From assembly GCA_031404015.1 (NCBI GenBank), contig JANNGT010000218.1, forward strand, positions 1 to 18,128: a DNA stretch of 18,128 nucleotides, read 5' to 3'. The notes beneath the pieces are model-generated. The model had not been told where the DNA came from, did no database searches, and saw only the letters and a program-made list of their open reading frames with translations. The position numbers and the translations under genes were made by a program. Origin of the DNA: RPQJ01 sp031404015. Lineage in GTDB: Bacteria > Pseudomonadota > Gammaproteobacteria > Steroidobacterales > Steroidobacteraceae. The stretch's first letter is position 1. Each line of letters starts with the position of its first letter. Of the stretch, positions 7,179 to 15,607 are shown piece by piece.

Positions 7179-8470
7179 CGAATCTCCTCGGCCGCCAGGG
7201 GTGCGCTCGTCGTCGGGGCGGCGGTCAACGGCTTATGCGGGGCATGCGGCTGCCACCCCATCACCAGCATGACGGCAGCGAAGCCGATCACGTACGCAAC
7301 CGCAACATGCCATCCCCCACGCAACCAGCCCCCCACCGAGCGCGCCTCTGGAAACAGGTTAGTGATCGCGACCCCCGCGGACGAGCCGAACCAGAGCATC
7401 GAGCCGCCGAAACCCACGGCGTACGCCAGCACGCCCCAGTCGTAACCGCCCTGCTCCAGGGCCAGCTTCGTGAGCGGGATGTTGTCGAACACGGCGGACA
7501 CGAAACCGAGGCCCAGCGTCGTCTCCCACGATGGCGCGGGCAAGCGGTCGACCGGCATCATCGACGCCGCCAGCACCAGCGACAGCAGGAACAGGGTCCC
7601 GCGGAGCGTCGCCGGCAGCACGGACCAGTCGGGTCGGCGCCATGCGGCGGTCGCCAGGATCGCGAGCCATACGGCCGCGCCGAGGAACGGAAAGCGAGCG
7701 GAATAGTCCGGAAACCTGACGTTCGTCAGGACATTGACTGCAATCGCTGCGAGCAGGATCACGGCGACGATGGCGACACGACTCCAGTCGACGTGCCTGC
7801 GCTGGCTGCTCTGCTTGATGATCGGCGAAAATCGATGCTGCTGCAGCGCGGCCGGTATGCCGCACACGACCAGCGCGACGCCGGCCGCAACGTACGCATG
7901 GAGGACGTCACGCGGGTCGACGCCATCGATCCACATCATCGTGGTCGTCGTATCGCCGACCACGCTGCCGGACCCGCCCGCGTTCGCAGCCGCGACCAGC
8001 GCGGCGATGTAGCCGATGTGCACCTTGTGGCGGAACACGGTCGCCGCGACCGTGCCGCCGATCAGCGCGGCCGCGATGTTGTCCAGGAAGCTCGACAGCA
8101 CGAATACCATGACCAGCAGCAGGAACGCCCCGCGCCAGTCGTCCGGCAGGTAGTCGGGCAGCTTCGCAGGCACGTGGCTTTCCTCGAAGTGCCGCGAGAG
8201 CAGGGCGAAGCCCATCAGCAATCCGAAGAGGTTCCCGAGCACGACCCACTCGGCCACGAGGTGATGCGTGAGTCCGGGGACCCCGGCTCCCGCATGAAAC
8301 CCCGTAAAAATGAGCTTGTACAGCACGATCGAGGCCAGGCCCGACAACGCGACCTGGAGCGTGCGGTGGTGCAGCAGCGCCACGCCGAGCAGCGTCAACG
8401 CGAACAGCACGAATTCCAGGGGGACGCCGAAAGGCTCGAAGCCTGGCGCTGCGGCCAATGCGTTGGTCAC
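7175..8470 (-). CDS. NhaD-like Na+/H+ antiporter (ion transporter superfamily)
   Basis: 431-residue polytopic membrane protein with about 10-12 hydrophobic segments. Two hairpin signatures repeat in the halves, as expected in the IT superfamily: SSFLDNIAAALIGG (Asp130-Asn131) and SAVFDNIPLT (Asp329-Asn330). The stretch AGGSGSVVGDTTTTMMW at 164-180 closely resembles the GGxxSPIGDVTTTMLW motif of NhaD antiporters. I infer cation/proton exchange at the inner membrane; a citrate/arsenite-type IT carrier is the alternative. The start is GTG at 8470, overlapping the ComB stop as GTGA, and the stop overlaps the HAD start as ATGA, so it is wedged between two coupled genes. Confidence 0.82.
   Translation of the reverse strand: MTNALAAAPGFEPFGVPLEFVLFALTLLGVALLHHRTLQVALSGLASIVLYKLIFTGFHAGAGVPGLTHHLVAEWVVLGNLFGLLMGFALLSRHFEESHVPAKLPDYLPDDWRGAFLLLVMVFVLSSFLDNIAAALIGGTVAATVFRHKVHIGYIAALVAAANAGGSGSVVGDTTTTMMWIDGVDPRDVLHAYVAAGVALVVCGIPAALQQHRFSPIIKQSSQRRHVDWSRVAIVAVILLAAIAVNVLTNVRFPDYSARFPFLGAAVWLAILATAAWRRPDWSVLPATLRGTLFLLSLVLAASMMPVDRLPAPSWETTLGLGFVSAVFDNIPLTKLALEQGGYDWGVLAYAVGFGGSMLWFGSSAGVAITNLFPEARSVGGWLRGGWHVAVAYVIGFAAVMLVMGWQPHAPHKPLTAAPTTSAPLAAEEIR
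7184..7189 (-). promoter_or_regulatory. ribosome binding site of the HAD gene
   Basis: GAGGAG on the minus strand, 5 nt before ATG 7178, inside the 3' end of the transporter gene. Confidence 0.7.
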
Positions 8471-9177
8471 GCGGATGGACCCGGTACTTCGATGCGCTCG
8501 AGTTCACGATGTCCATCGATGCCCGTGCCCAGACGCAGCACGAAATCGAAGCGATCGACTTCGGTGCAATAGTCGAAATCAGCGCGCGGCGCCCAGTCGG
8601 CTGCGGGGTCGAAGAACTTCACCGCGGCGGGACAATCGCGCAGTCGATCACGTGCCTGCTGCGTGGTGGGCGCGCGGCCGCCTTCGAACAATGACACGAG
8701 TGCCTCCGCGCAGAGGTCGTCTTCGGCACAACGCTCGCGCGCCTCGTGCCCCATCCGCACGAGCGTGACGCAGTCGGGGTTGTGCGAGCGCACGTAGCGC
8801 ACGAGCGCCGACACATTGACCAGGCTGGCCGTGAGGACTTCGTCGGCGCCCGTGGCGTTGACGAGGCCCTGCGTGCCGGCGTGTGTCGTGTGCACGACGG
8901 GACGTCCCTCGACGCCGACAGCAAGGATCTCGGTGGGCGAGTTGCCCGCATCGAAGCCGGGCAGCGGGCGCGCGTGTCGTTCGCCAACGAGCACGGCATC
9001 CGGCATCGCAATGCGCAGTGCCAGCGCGTCGTCGATTTGGCCCACCGGCAGCACTCGACTGGCGCCCGCTGCCACGGCATGCGGCGCCACGGTGAACGCG
9101 CGGAACACGTCGATGACGAGCGCAATGCCACGAGCGCGCCTCGCACCAGCCACGTGATCGACCACTTCAATCCGCAC
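8467..9177 (-). CDS. ComB family 2-phosphosulfolactate phosphatase-like protein
   Basis: 236 residues, full length for the ComB family (Mg-dependent phosphatase first described in methanogen coenzyme M synthesis). Family motifs are present in order: VIDVFRAFT at 21-29, GERHARPLPGFDAGNSP at 65-81, VVHTTHAGTQGL at 94-105 and EDDLCAE at 152-158. The ComA/ComC genes of the coenzyme M pathway are not in the window, so its substrate here is unknown; bacterial members occur widely without that pathway. The start is GTG at 9177 with AGGGGG 4 nt upstream; it overlaps the decarboxylase by 11 bp and the transporter by 4 bp, arguing for tight co-expression with both. Soluble, cytosolic. Confidence 0.88.
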   Translation of the reverse strand: MRIEVVDHVAGARRARGIALVIDVFRAFTVAPHAVAAGASRVLPVGQIDDALALRIAMPDAVLVGERHARPLPGFDAGNSPTEILAVGVEGRPVVHTTHAGTQGLVNATGADEVLTASLVNVSALVRYVRSHNPDCVTLVRMGHEARERCAEDDLCAEALVSLFEGGRAPTTQQARDRLRDCPAAVKFFDPAADWAPRADFDYCTEVDRFDFVLRLGTGIDGHRELERIEVPGPSA

Positions 9178-10303
9178 GTCGCCCCCTGGCCTGCACGTTG
9201 AGCGCGACGATCTTCGCGCGCGGGATGAAGTTGAAATCCGACGCCGAGCAGGCCGTGTACGCGCCCATCATGCGACCGATGACGAGGTCCCCGAGCCGCA
9301 GCTCGGGCAGCAGGATGTCTTCGCGGATGACGTCGATGCTGTCGCAGGTGGGGCCCGCCAGCACGCTCGGATGGGCAGGACCTTTCGCGCCCGCGACGTC
9401 GATCGGGTAACGGGCGTGATCGTACAACTGGCCGTTGTACGAGCCGTACATGCCGTCGTCGAGGTAGTACCACCAGCGCCCTTCGCGCTGCGCGCGGCCG
9501 ACCACGGTGGCCACTGCCGTGCCGGACGGACCTGCGATGAACCGTCCCGGCTCCGCGATCACGCGCACGCCGCGCGGCAGCTTTTTGAGCGCCTGCCGGA
9601 TCGGGCGACAGAACTCGCGGATGGGCTGCAGCTCACCACCATAGGGAATCGGAAAGCCCCCGCCGATGTCGAGCAGGTCGAACTCGTTGTGGCCGCCCGC
9701 TCGAGCGACTTGAATGAGCTCGGTGCAGACCCCGATGGCCTCGACGTATTTTTTCGGCTCCGCCACCTGCGAGCCGACGTGAAACGAAAAGCCGCGCACC
9801 CGCACGCCGAGCCCGCGCGCAAGCTCCAGCAGTGGCGGCACGGCGGTCGGCTCGCACCCGAATTTGCGCGACAGATCGACGACGGCCGTGGGATCGCGGA
9901 AGCTCAGGCGCAGCAGCACTTCCGCATGCTTGCGATGACGCTCGAACTTGCGCATCTCATCGGGGTTGTCGACGACGAACGTGCGGATGCCGAACCGCAG
10001 GGCGGCACGGATCTCGGCGTCGGTCTTGATCGGGTGCGTGTGGATGCAGCGCTCGGGCCCAACACCCGCTGCCTTGACCAGCCTGATCTCGCCCGACGTA
10101 GCGACGTCGAAGCAGCCGCCCAGGTCGCGCAGTTCGGCCACGACGGCAGGATGCGGCAACGGCTTCAGCGCGTAGAACAGGTCGACGCCCGGCAAGGCGG
10201 CGCGCAGGCTCTGGTACTGGCGGCGGACCACGTCGCAGTCGAGCAGCAGCAGCGGCGAACCATGTTGCGCAACGAGCGCGTGGAAATCCGGCGCCCGACT
10301 CAC
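9167..10303 (-). CDS. group IV PLP-dependent ornithine-type decarboxylase
   Basis: 378-residue alanine-racemase-fold decarboxylase of the eukaryotic-type ODC/DAPDC group, making putrescine from ornithine or cadaverine from lysine. Lys47 in FYALKPLPHP should bind PLP. HVGSQ at 175-179, GGGFP at 214-218 and EPGRF at 251-255 hold the cofactor phosphate. DDGMYGSYN near 282-290 and GPTCDSID at 317-324 (Cys320, Asp324) contribute to the second active site of the dimer. The CDS motif and absence of the DAPDC-specific region favour ODC over diaminopimelate decarboxylase. GTG at 10303 is the start, 6 bp after the sua5 stop; the 3' end overlaps comB. Substrate preference between ornithine and lysine cannot be settled by reading. 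Confidence 0.9.
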   Translation of the reverse strand: MSRAPDFHALVAQHGSPLLLLDCDVVRRQYQSLRAALPGVDLFYALKPLPHPAVVAELRDLGGCFDVATSGEIRLVKAAGVGPERCIHTHPIKTDAEIRAALRFGIRTFVVDNPDEMRKFERHRKHAEVLLRLSFRDPTAVVDLSRKFGCEPTAVPPLLELARGLGVRVRGFSFHVGSQVAEPKKYVEAIGVCTELIQVARAGGHNEFDLLDIGGGFPIPYGGELQPIREFCRPIRQALKKLPRGVRVIAEPGRFIAGPSGTAVATVVGRAQREGRWWYYLDDGMYGSYNGQLYDHARYPIDVAGAKGPAHPSVLAGPTCDSIDVIREDILLPELRLGDLVIGRMMGAYTACSASDFNFIPRAKIVALNVQARGRRAD

Positions 10304-10309
10304 GCTCGA

Positions 10310-11341
10310 TTAATCCTGTCCGAGATCGGCGCGCAGGGCCGCAATGTCGGGATCGCCCGAAACGACGTTCTCGGCGGAGGCGGCGCGACGCAGGCGGTCG
10401 CGCACGGCATCCCAGGCCTCACCCGCAGGCACTTCCTCGACCAGGATTTCCTTCGCGCCCGACTTGTCCAGGGTGCGCAGGTTCACGTACAGCTCGCGCC
10501 CGTAGACGTCGGCGCGTCGGCCCGCGTTGATCCACGTCATGTACTTGTTCGCGACACGCGGCGGGCGCATCGCGAGGACGGCCACCTTGTCGTGGTCCTC
10601 CGTGAGCTGCCCCACCACTTCCTCGAGCGTGCGGCTGGCCACCAGGCTCAGGGGCGTGCGCGGTGCGTAATGCTTCGCGTCGCTGCCCGGGACGCGCGGC
10701 GCGCCACTGTCCGGGCCCGCCTGCATGTCCGGCACGACGGTGCGCAGCTGCGTCAGCGTGAGCGTGCCTGGCCGCAGGATGCGGGGCACGGTGTCGACGC
10801 AGGACACGATCGTGGATTCCAGCCCGATCTTGCAGTCGCCGCCGTCGAGCACGATGCGCAGATCGTCGCCGAACTCGTCGCGGACGTGTTCGGGCCGCGT
10901 GGGACTGATGCGGCCATACCGATTGGCGGACGGCGCAGCGATGCCGCTGCCGAACGCCCGCAGCAACTGTTGTGCGACCGGGTGGCCCGGCATGCGCACG
11001 GCGACGGTGTCCTGCCCGCCAGTGATGGCCAGATCCACCGCAGGTGCGCGCCGCAACACCAGGGTGAGCGGTCCGGGCCAGAATTTTTCTGCGAGCGCGG
11101 CGGCGGCGGGTGGCACGCTCAAGGCCCAGCGGTCGAGCGCCCGCACGTGATCGATGTGCACGATCAGCGGGTGGGTGGCAGGCCGGCCCTTGAGCTCGAA
11201 AATTTTCCGTATGGCGTCGGGGTTGGACGCGTCCGCGCCCAGGCCGTAGACGGTTTCGGTCGGAAATGCGACGACCTCGCCGTCGCGCAAGGCCTCAACG
11301 GCCTGGTCGATCTCGTCCTGCGGTAGTCGGGCCGTCACCAT
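10310..11341 (-). CDS. threonylcarbamoyl-AMP synthase, Sua5 type
   Basis: Makes threonylcarbamoyl-AMP from Thr, bicarbonate and ATP for the t6A37 modification of ANN-decoding tRNAs. 343 residues means the long Sua5 form, not short TsaC. The YrdC domain (about 8-200) shows FPTETVYGLGADA at 26-38, FELKGRPATHPL at 48-59, PSANRYGRISPT at 137-148 and LDGG...GLESTI near 165-177. After a linker, KHYAPRTPL at 223-231 marks the Sua5 C-terminal domain. ATG 11341 starts the gene 48 bp after the protease stop; that gap has no evident promoter. It sits 6 bp before the decarboxylase. Confidence 0.93.
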   Translation of the reverse strand: MVTARLPQDEIDQAVEALRDGEVVAFPTETVYGLGADASNPDAIRKIFELKGRPATHPLIVHIDHVRALDRWALSVPPAAAALAEKFWPGPLTLVLRRAPAVDLAITGGQDTVAVRMPGHPVAQQLLRAFGSGIAAPSANRYGRISPTRPEHVRDEFGDDLRIVLDGGDCKIGLESTIVSCVDTVPRILRPGTLTLTQLRTVVPDMQAGPDSGAPRVPGSDAKHYAPRTPLSLVASRTLEEVVGQLTEDHDKVAVLAMRPPRVANKYMTWINAGRRADVYGRELYVNLRTLDKSGAKEILVEEVPAGEAWDAVRDRLRRAASAENVVSGDPDIAALRADLGQD

Positions 11342-11389
11342 AGGGCGCGAATGATAGCCGCAAACAGGCGTCGTCGCGCAGGCCCGGGG

Positions 11390-14239
11390 TCAAGGAATGG
11401 CCGTGCGCTCCCATCCGCCGTCCGGGGTGCGACGCAGGTCATACGTCGGCCAGTAATTCTGGTCGAGCTTGAGCGTCGTGACGCCCGTCGTACCGTTCCA
11501 GGTGACCGTCTTGAGGCGCACGGAGGCGCGGTCCGCGCGCCCCTGTACAGCCGCGATGAACGCATCGAGATCGGCCACCGGCTTGCCGTCGACCTCCACG
11601 ATGCGGCGTCCGGCAAACAGGCCGTAGCGCGTTGCGGGCGACCCGTAAGCGAAGTACGCGACGAACACGCCCTCGCGTGGGATCGACCGCTGGATCGTCA
11701 TCGCGCGATGCGGAGCATGCAACACGGCACCCGCCCACAGCAGCATCCGGTCGATGTCCTCGCCACGCAGGGCCGCGGTTTCGACGTCCACGACCTGCTC
11801 CGTGCCATCACGCAACACCGTGAGCTTGACGCGCGGCGCCTGGGTCGCCTCTTCCACTTCCCGGAAACGGTTTAGCGTGGCTCCATTGACCGCCAGCAAC
11901 AGATCGCCTTCCTGCAGCACCTTGGCCGCGCCGGATCCCGCCCCGACCCGGGCGACGGCCAGGACCTGCCGGTGCGCCGGGTTGCGCTTCTCGAAGCGGG
12001 TCACCCAGTTGTCAGGCAAACCCAGCTTGCGTGCTGCCGCGAGGGGCAGAGCCTCGAACTCGACCTCGAGCGAATACAGGGGCTTGTCGTCGCGCGCGGC
12101 CGTCAAGGTCTCCAGCACGAGCGAGGCCGGCATGCCACGGTTGACCTGCACGCTGTCGCGCGCGCCCTCGGTCGCAAAACTGGACCACAGCGCGAGCACG
12201 CGACCGTCCTTGCCTGCGATCACGCCGTCGAAGTCCGACGGGGAATTCACGAGCGACACGACCTCGAGGTTGGCGTCGCGGAACTGCAAGGTGCGGGACA
12301 GCGGGAAGTTGACGTCGTCGACCGCGGACACGTAGGTCGCAAGCGATCGCAGGCGTGAATCGCCCGCGAGCCCCACCACCGTCACGGGTTCGCCCGGTTC
12401 GAGTTCGCGCGTGTCGAACTGCGCCGCGCGGATCGGCGTGCCATCCAGCGCTGCTGGATCGAACGACACGATGGCCAGGTTGTGCAGCGGATGCAGGTAT
12501 TCAACCTTGCCAGGCACTTCGACGGATCCGCCGATCGTGATGCGCACGTCGCCCGGCGCGACGGGAACGGTGTTGCGATCGACCACGACCAGGCCACGCT
12601 CGGCGTCGACGATGACGCCGGTGCCGTGATAGTTGCGCTCGGTGATGCCGGCGACCGAGAACGGCATGTCGAAGCTGACCAGCACCAGGGACGCGGCCAG
12701 TTGGTCAGCCCGCTTGTCCGCACCTACGGCAAACGAGGCGCGCACCGGTGCGGGCTTGGCGGCGACCTGCACTGCGGGCAGTTCGACGCAGGGCCAGAGG
12801 CCGGTCGCGTCGTCGCGTCCACACACCTTTGCCGGGAACCAGGCGCGATCCATGTACATCACGCGCGTTGCGGATCCCTTGGGATCGTCGAGGGTCGTGT
12901 AGCGCAGCGCCGCCCGCTCGCCGTGGGCCAACGTGGCGATGATGTCGCGGAACTCGGCGAGATTCTCGACTGGTTTGCCATTGACGCTCGCGATGACCGC
13001 GCCGCGCGGGACGCCTGCCGCATTCAGCACGTAACCCGGATTGGCCACGTACACCCCGCGCACCGGCGCGTTGAAGTGCCGTGCCATCTGGTACGACAGC
13101 GTGTGCACGACCGCATCGCCGAATTCGAGGTATTCCGACGGCGTGATTGCATGCAGGTCGCTTACGGGCAGCGACTGCGAGACCTGCTCGCCGCCGCGTT
13201 CGACCGTGATCTGCACCTGGCCGCCTACCGAGCTGTCGAGGATCTCCTCGAGCGGCTGGAACGTCGTCATGAGCTGGCCGTTGACGTGCGTGAGGATGTC
13301 GCCAGGCTGCAACTTGCCTTCGGTGGGCGAGCCCGGCAGCACTTCGTCGACGACGAGCATGCCGGTGAGGTCGGGCCGCGCCTTGCGCGCCGCCTCCTGC
13401 GTCGCCGGCTGCAACCCGAGCCGCACCAGTTCGTCATACGGCGTGTAGCTGAACACGGTTTGCAACGTGCCGCGACTGACCGGCTGGCCCTGCTGGATCA
13501 GCTGCAGGGCCCGCTGCACGCGCCCGAGCGGCAGGTAGAAGCTGGACTGCGCGCCGCTGCTGCCGCCAGCGTTCAATGCGACGACACGGCCCTGGATGTC
13601 GATCACGGGCGATCCGGACGAGCCGCCTGACGTGCCGGACGCGGCCTGGATGTAGAAGGTGTTGAAGTCATTGAACTTGCCGACGCCGTACACGGGCGCC
13701 TCGCGGTCGAGCCGCGCCAGCGTGCCGGCCAGGATCGACAATTGCTCGCCGGCGTCGTTGCCAACCACGCGGATTTCGGTGCCGATCCGCGCGCCTTCGG
13801 GGTATAGCGGCAACGCCACGGGTTGCACGAAGCGCAACTTGGCGGGGTCAAAACGGTAGATGCCGAAGTCGTGCACGGGGTCGCGGTACACCGCGTGCAA
13901 TTCGACTTCCTCGCGGTTCTGGAACACCGCGGTGGCAACCACCGGTCCCGGCGTCACGACGTGCCGATTGGTGAGGATCAGGCCGCGCGCCGCGTCGACG
14001 ACAAAGCCGGTCGCCTGGCTCGACTGGTTCCATTCGGTGTCGAACGCGCGAGTCTGGTCGATTTCGATGGTGACGACCGACGGCGCGATGCGCTCGAGCG
14101 TGCGGTCCCACGCCGGGCTCTCAGCCGCCGCAGCGCCAGCCACCAGGCCGAGCCCCAGCCACGGCAGCAGCAGCAGGCAAAACAGGCGCCTGCCCCCGAC
14201 CCCAATCGAGGCGAACATCGACGCCACCCAGGGGATCAC
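11390..14239 (-). CDS. NMA111-like double trypsin-fold/PDZ serine protease
   Basis: 949 residues, far longer than HtrA/DegP (about 450) and close in size and layout to yeast Nma111. The signal peptide is about 1-40 (RRLFCLLLLPWLGLGLVAGA), so export is predicted, unlike the nuclear yeast protein. The first protease domain has His93 (LTNRHVV), Asp124 (VHDFGIYRFD) and Ser208 in TSGGSSGSPV. PDZ-like repeats follow near 280-360 (GSPTEGKLQPGDILTHVNG) and 395-480 (GVPRGAVIASVNGKPV). The second protease-like domain (about 510-700) has lost the triad: VVDRNTVP where LTNRHVV stood, HPLHNLAIVSFDP with Asn for Asp, and SPSDFDGVI in place of the Ser motif. Two more PDZ-like segments end the protein. GTG 14239 overlaps the kinase stop as GTGA; ATG 14218 is the alternative start. 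Role: envelope protein quality control, inferred. Confidence 0.88.
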   Translation of the reverse strand: MIPWVASMFASIGVGGRRLFCLLLLPWLGLGLVAGAAAAESPAWDRTLERIAPSVVTIEIDQTRAFDTEWNQSSQATGFVVDAARGLILTNRHVVTPGPVVATAVFQNREEVELHAVYRDPVHDFGIYRFDPAKLRFVQPVALPLYPEGARIGTEIRVVGNDAGEQLSILAGTLARLDREAPVYGVGKFNDFNTFYIQAASGTSGGSSGSPVIDIQGRVVALNAGGSSGAQSSFYLPLGRVQRALQLIQQGQPVSRGTLQTVFSYTPYDELVRLGLQPATQEAARKARPDLTGMLVVDEVLPGSPTEGKLQPGDILTHVNGQLMTTFQPLEEILDSSVGGQVQITVERGGEQVSQSLPVSDLHAITPSEYLEFGDAVVHTLSYQMARHFNAPVRGVYVANPGYVLNAAGVPRGAVIASVNGKPVENLAEFRDIIATLAHGERAALRYTTLDDPKGSATRVMYMDRAWFPAKVCGRDDATGLWPCVELPAVQVAAKPAPVRASFAVGADKRADQLAASLVLVSFDMPFSVAGITERNYHGTGVIVDAERGLVVVDRNTVPVAPGDVRITIGGSVEVPGKVEYLHPLHNLAIVSFDPAALDGTPIRAAQFDTRELEPGEPVTVVGLAGDSRLRSLATYVSAVDDVNFPLSRTLQFRDANLEVVSLVNSPSDFDGVIAGKDGRVLALWSSFATEGARDSVQVNRGMPASLVLETLTAARDDKPLYSLEVEFEALPLAAARKLGLPDNWVTRFEKRNPAHRQVLAVARVGAGSGAAKVLQEGDLLLAVNGATLNRFREVEEATQAPRVKLTVLRDGTEQVVDVETAALRGEDIDRMLLWAGAVLHAPHRAMTIQRSIPREGVFVAYFAYGSPATRYGLFAGRRIVEVDGKPVADLDAFIAAVQGRADRASVRLKTVTWNGTTGVTTLKLDQNYWPTYDLRRTPDGGWERTAIP

Positions 14240-15168
14240 AGGTCGCGGCCGTACGCCGCGCGGAAGCGCTGCTTGAATTCGTGCATGTCGAAGCGGTGAT
14301 TCTGTGTGCCGGAGTGGGCGATCTTGATGGAACCCATCAGTGAGGCGATTCGACCCGTCGTCTCCCAGTCGAGTTCATTCATGAGGCCAAAAATAAGGCC
14401 GGCTCGATAGGCATCGCCGCAGCCCGTTGGATCCTTGACCGCATCGGGCGGTGCCGTCGGAATCTCGTGCTGTTGGCCATCCGCGTAAATCACGCTGCCC
14501 CCGGCCCCTTTCGTCACGATGTACGCACGCACCATGCCGGCGATTTCCTCTGCGCTCCAGCCCGTGCGCTCCTGCAGCATCTGCCCCTCGTAGTCGTTGA
14601 CGGCAACCCACGTGGCCTTGCCGATGAACTCGCGCAGGTCGGCGCCGTCGAACATCGGCAACCCTTGCCCCGGATCGAACAGCCACGGGATGCCCGCGGC
14701 GGCGAATTGCGATGCGTGCTGGACCATGCCGTCGCGGCCATCGGGTGCGACGACGCCGAGCGTGACCCCGGCCGCGGTCGGCACTGCGTTGAGGTGTGAT
14801 TGCCCCATCGCGCCCGGATGGAAAGCAGTGATCTGGTTGTCGTCGAGGTCCGTGGTGATGAACGCCTGCGCGGTGAACGCGTCGTCGAGTTCACGCACGT
14901 AGTCGAGGCTGACGTTGCTGGCCTTGAGCCAGCGCCGATACGGCTCGAAGTCGTGCCCGACCGTGCCCATCGGCGCGCCCATTTCGCCGAGCAGCGTCAG
15001 GTTGTACGCGATGTTGCCGGCGCAGCCGCCGAAATTGCGCCGCATGCTCGGCACCAGGAACGACACGTTCAACATGTGGATGCGGTCCGCCAGGATGTGC
15101 TCGCGGAAGCGACCCGGGAAAACCATGACGGTGTCGAAGGCGAGCGAACCGCAGACCAGTGCTGTCAT
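14236..15168 (-). CDS. PfkB-family carbohydrate/nucleoside kinase, probably adenosine kinase
   Basis: 310-residue ribokinase-fold enzyme. The N-terminal substrate motif FGGCAGNIAYNLTLLG lies at 46-61, and the PfkB signature 2 DPTGCGDAYRAG at 246-257 carries the catalytic base Asp252 and anion hole. CGSLAFDTVMVFPGRF at 6-21 and the NDYEGQML segment resemble bacterial adenosine kinases of the PfkB group. Predicted reaction: ATP-dependent phosphorylation of adenosine (or another ribonucleoside) in the cytosol, purine salvage. Ribokinase or another sugar kinase is the alternative. It starts with ATG 15168 without a Shine-Dalgarno: the leader is pyrimidine-rich on the coding strand. The stop overlaps the protease start by 4 bp. 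Confidence 0.85.
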   Translation of the reverse strand: MTALVCGSLAFDTVMVFPGRFREHILADRIHMLNVSFLVPSMRRNFGGCAGNIAYNLTLLGEMGAPMGTVGHDFEPYRRWLKASNVSLDYVRELDDAFTAQAFITTDLDDNQITAFHPGAMGQSHLNAVPTAAGVTLGVVAPDGRDGMVQHASQFAAAGIPWLFDPGQGLPMFDGADLREFIGKATWVAVNDYEGQMLQERTGWSAEEIAGMVRAYIVTKGAGGSVIYADGQQHEIPTAPPDAVKDPTGCGDAYRAGLIFGLMNELDWETTGRIASLMGSIKIAHSGTQNHRFDMHEFKQRFRAAYGRDL

Positions 15169-15169
15169 A

Positions 15170-15208
15170 GGGGGAAGGACGGGAAGGGCAGGAAGGGCAG
15201 GAAGGAAG
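15170..15208. repeat. homopurine tandem repeat (GGAAGGGCA-type units)
   Basis: About four imperfect 9-10 bp units in tandem between the dgkA stop and the kinase start: GGGGAAGGAC, GGGAAGGGCA, GGAAGGGCA, GGAAGGAAGA. Almost pure purine on plus, hence CU-rich in the mRNA leader of the kinase gene. Such tracts are slippage-prone; no coding role. Confidence 0.75.
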
Positions 15209-15220
15209 ATTAAGAAAAGA

Positions 15221-15607
15221 TCAGGAGAGGCGGTCCCAGAGAATCAGGGCCCACGTCGAGAATAACAGGACGAGTGCAAAGAAGACGGCCGCGGAGCCGA
15301 CGTCCTTGGCGAAACCGGACAGGGGATGCCGTTCGAGCCCGATGCGGTCCACCACGACTTCGATGCCGGTGTTCAGCAACTCGACGATCAGCAGCAGGAT
15401 GACGCTGCCCACCAGCAGCGCTCGTTCGACCCCGTTTTGCCCCAGCCACAGGCCGGTCGGCAGCAGCACGCACGCGAGCCACACTTCCTGTCGGAAAGCG
15501 GCTTCGCTGCGGTAGCACTGTTGGATTCCACGCCGCGAATTCAGCGTCGCGAGCCAGAGTCGTTTGAGGCCCGTGGGCCGGTTGCCTTCTCGCAGGTCTT
15601 CCGTCAT
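15221..15607 (-). CDS. dgkA: diacylglycerol kinase, integral membrane DgkA
   Basis: Phosphorylates diacylglycerol to phosphatidate at the inner membrane, recycling DAG released by membrane-derived oligosaccharide and other phospholipid-headgroup transfers. 128 residues, close to E. coli DgkA (122). Visible: EAAFRQE at 35-41, three hydrophobic segments (about 42-55, 63-78, 105-124), the signature ELLNTGIEVVVDRIG at 76-90 and AKDVGSAAV near 100-108. ATG 15607 overlaps the gcvPB stop as ATGA. A lone purine-rich 52-bp gap separates it from the kinase. Confidence 0.95.
   Translation of the reverse strand: MTEDLREGNRPTGLKRLWLATLNSRRGIQQCYRSEAAFRQEVWLACVLLPTGLWLGQNGVERALLVGSVILLLIVELLNTGIEVVVDRIGLERHPLSGFAKDVGSAAVFFALVLLFSTWALILWDRLS

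Noticed and set aside
9371..11326. 651-codon plus-strand frame antisense to the decarboxylase and sua5
   Set aside because: No recognisable domain, composition of an antisense shadow, and both minus-strand genes are clearly conserved.
15170..15208. Homopurine units as a CRISPR array
   Set aside because: Units are 9-10 bp in direct tandem with no spacers and no cas genes nearby.
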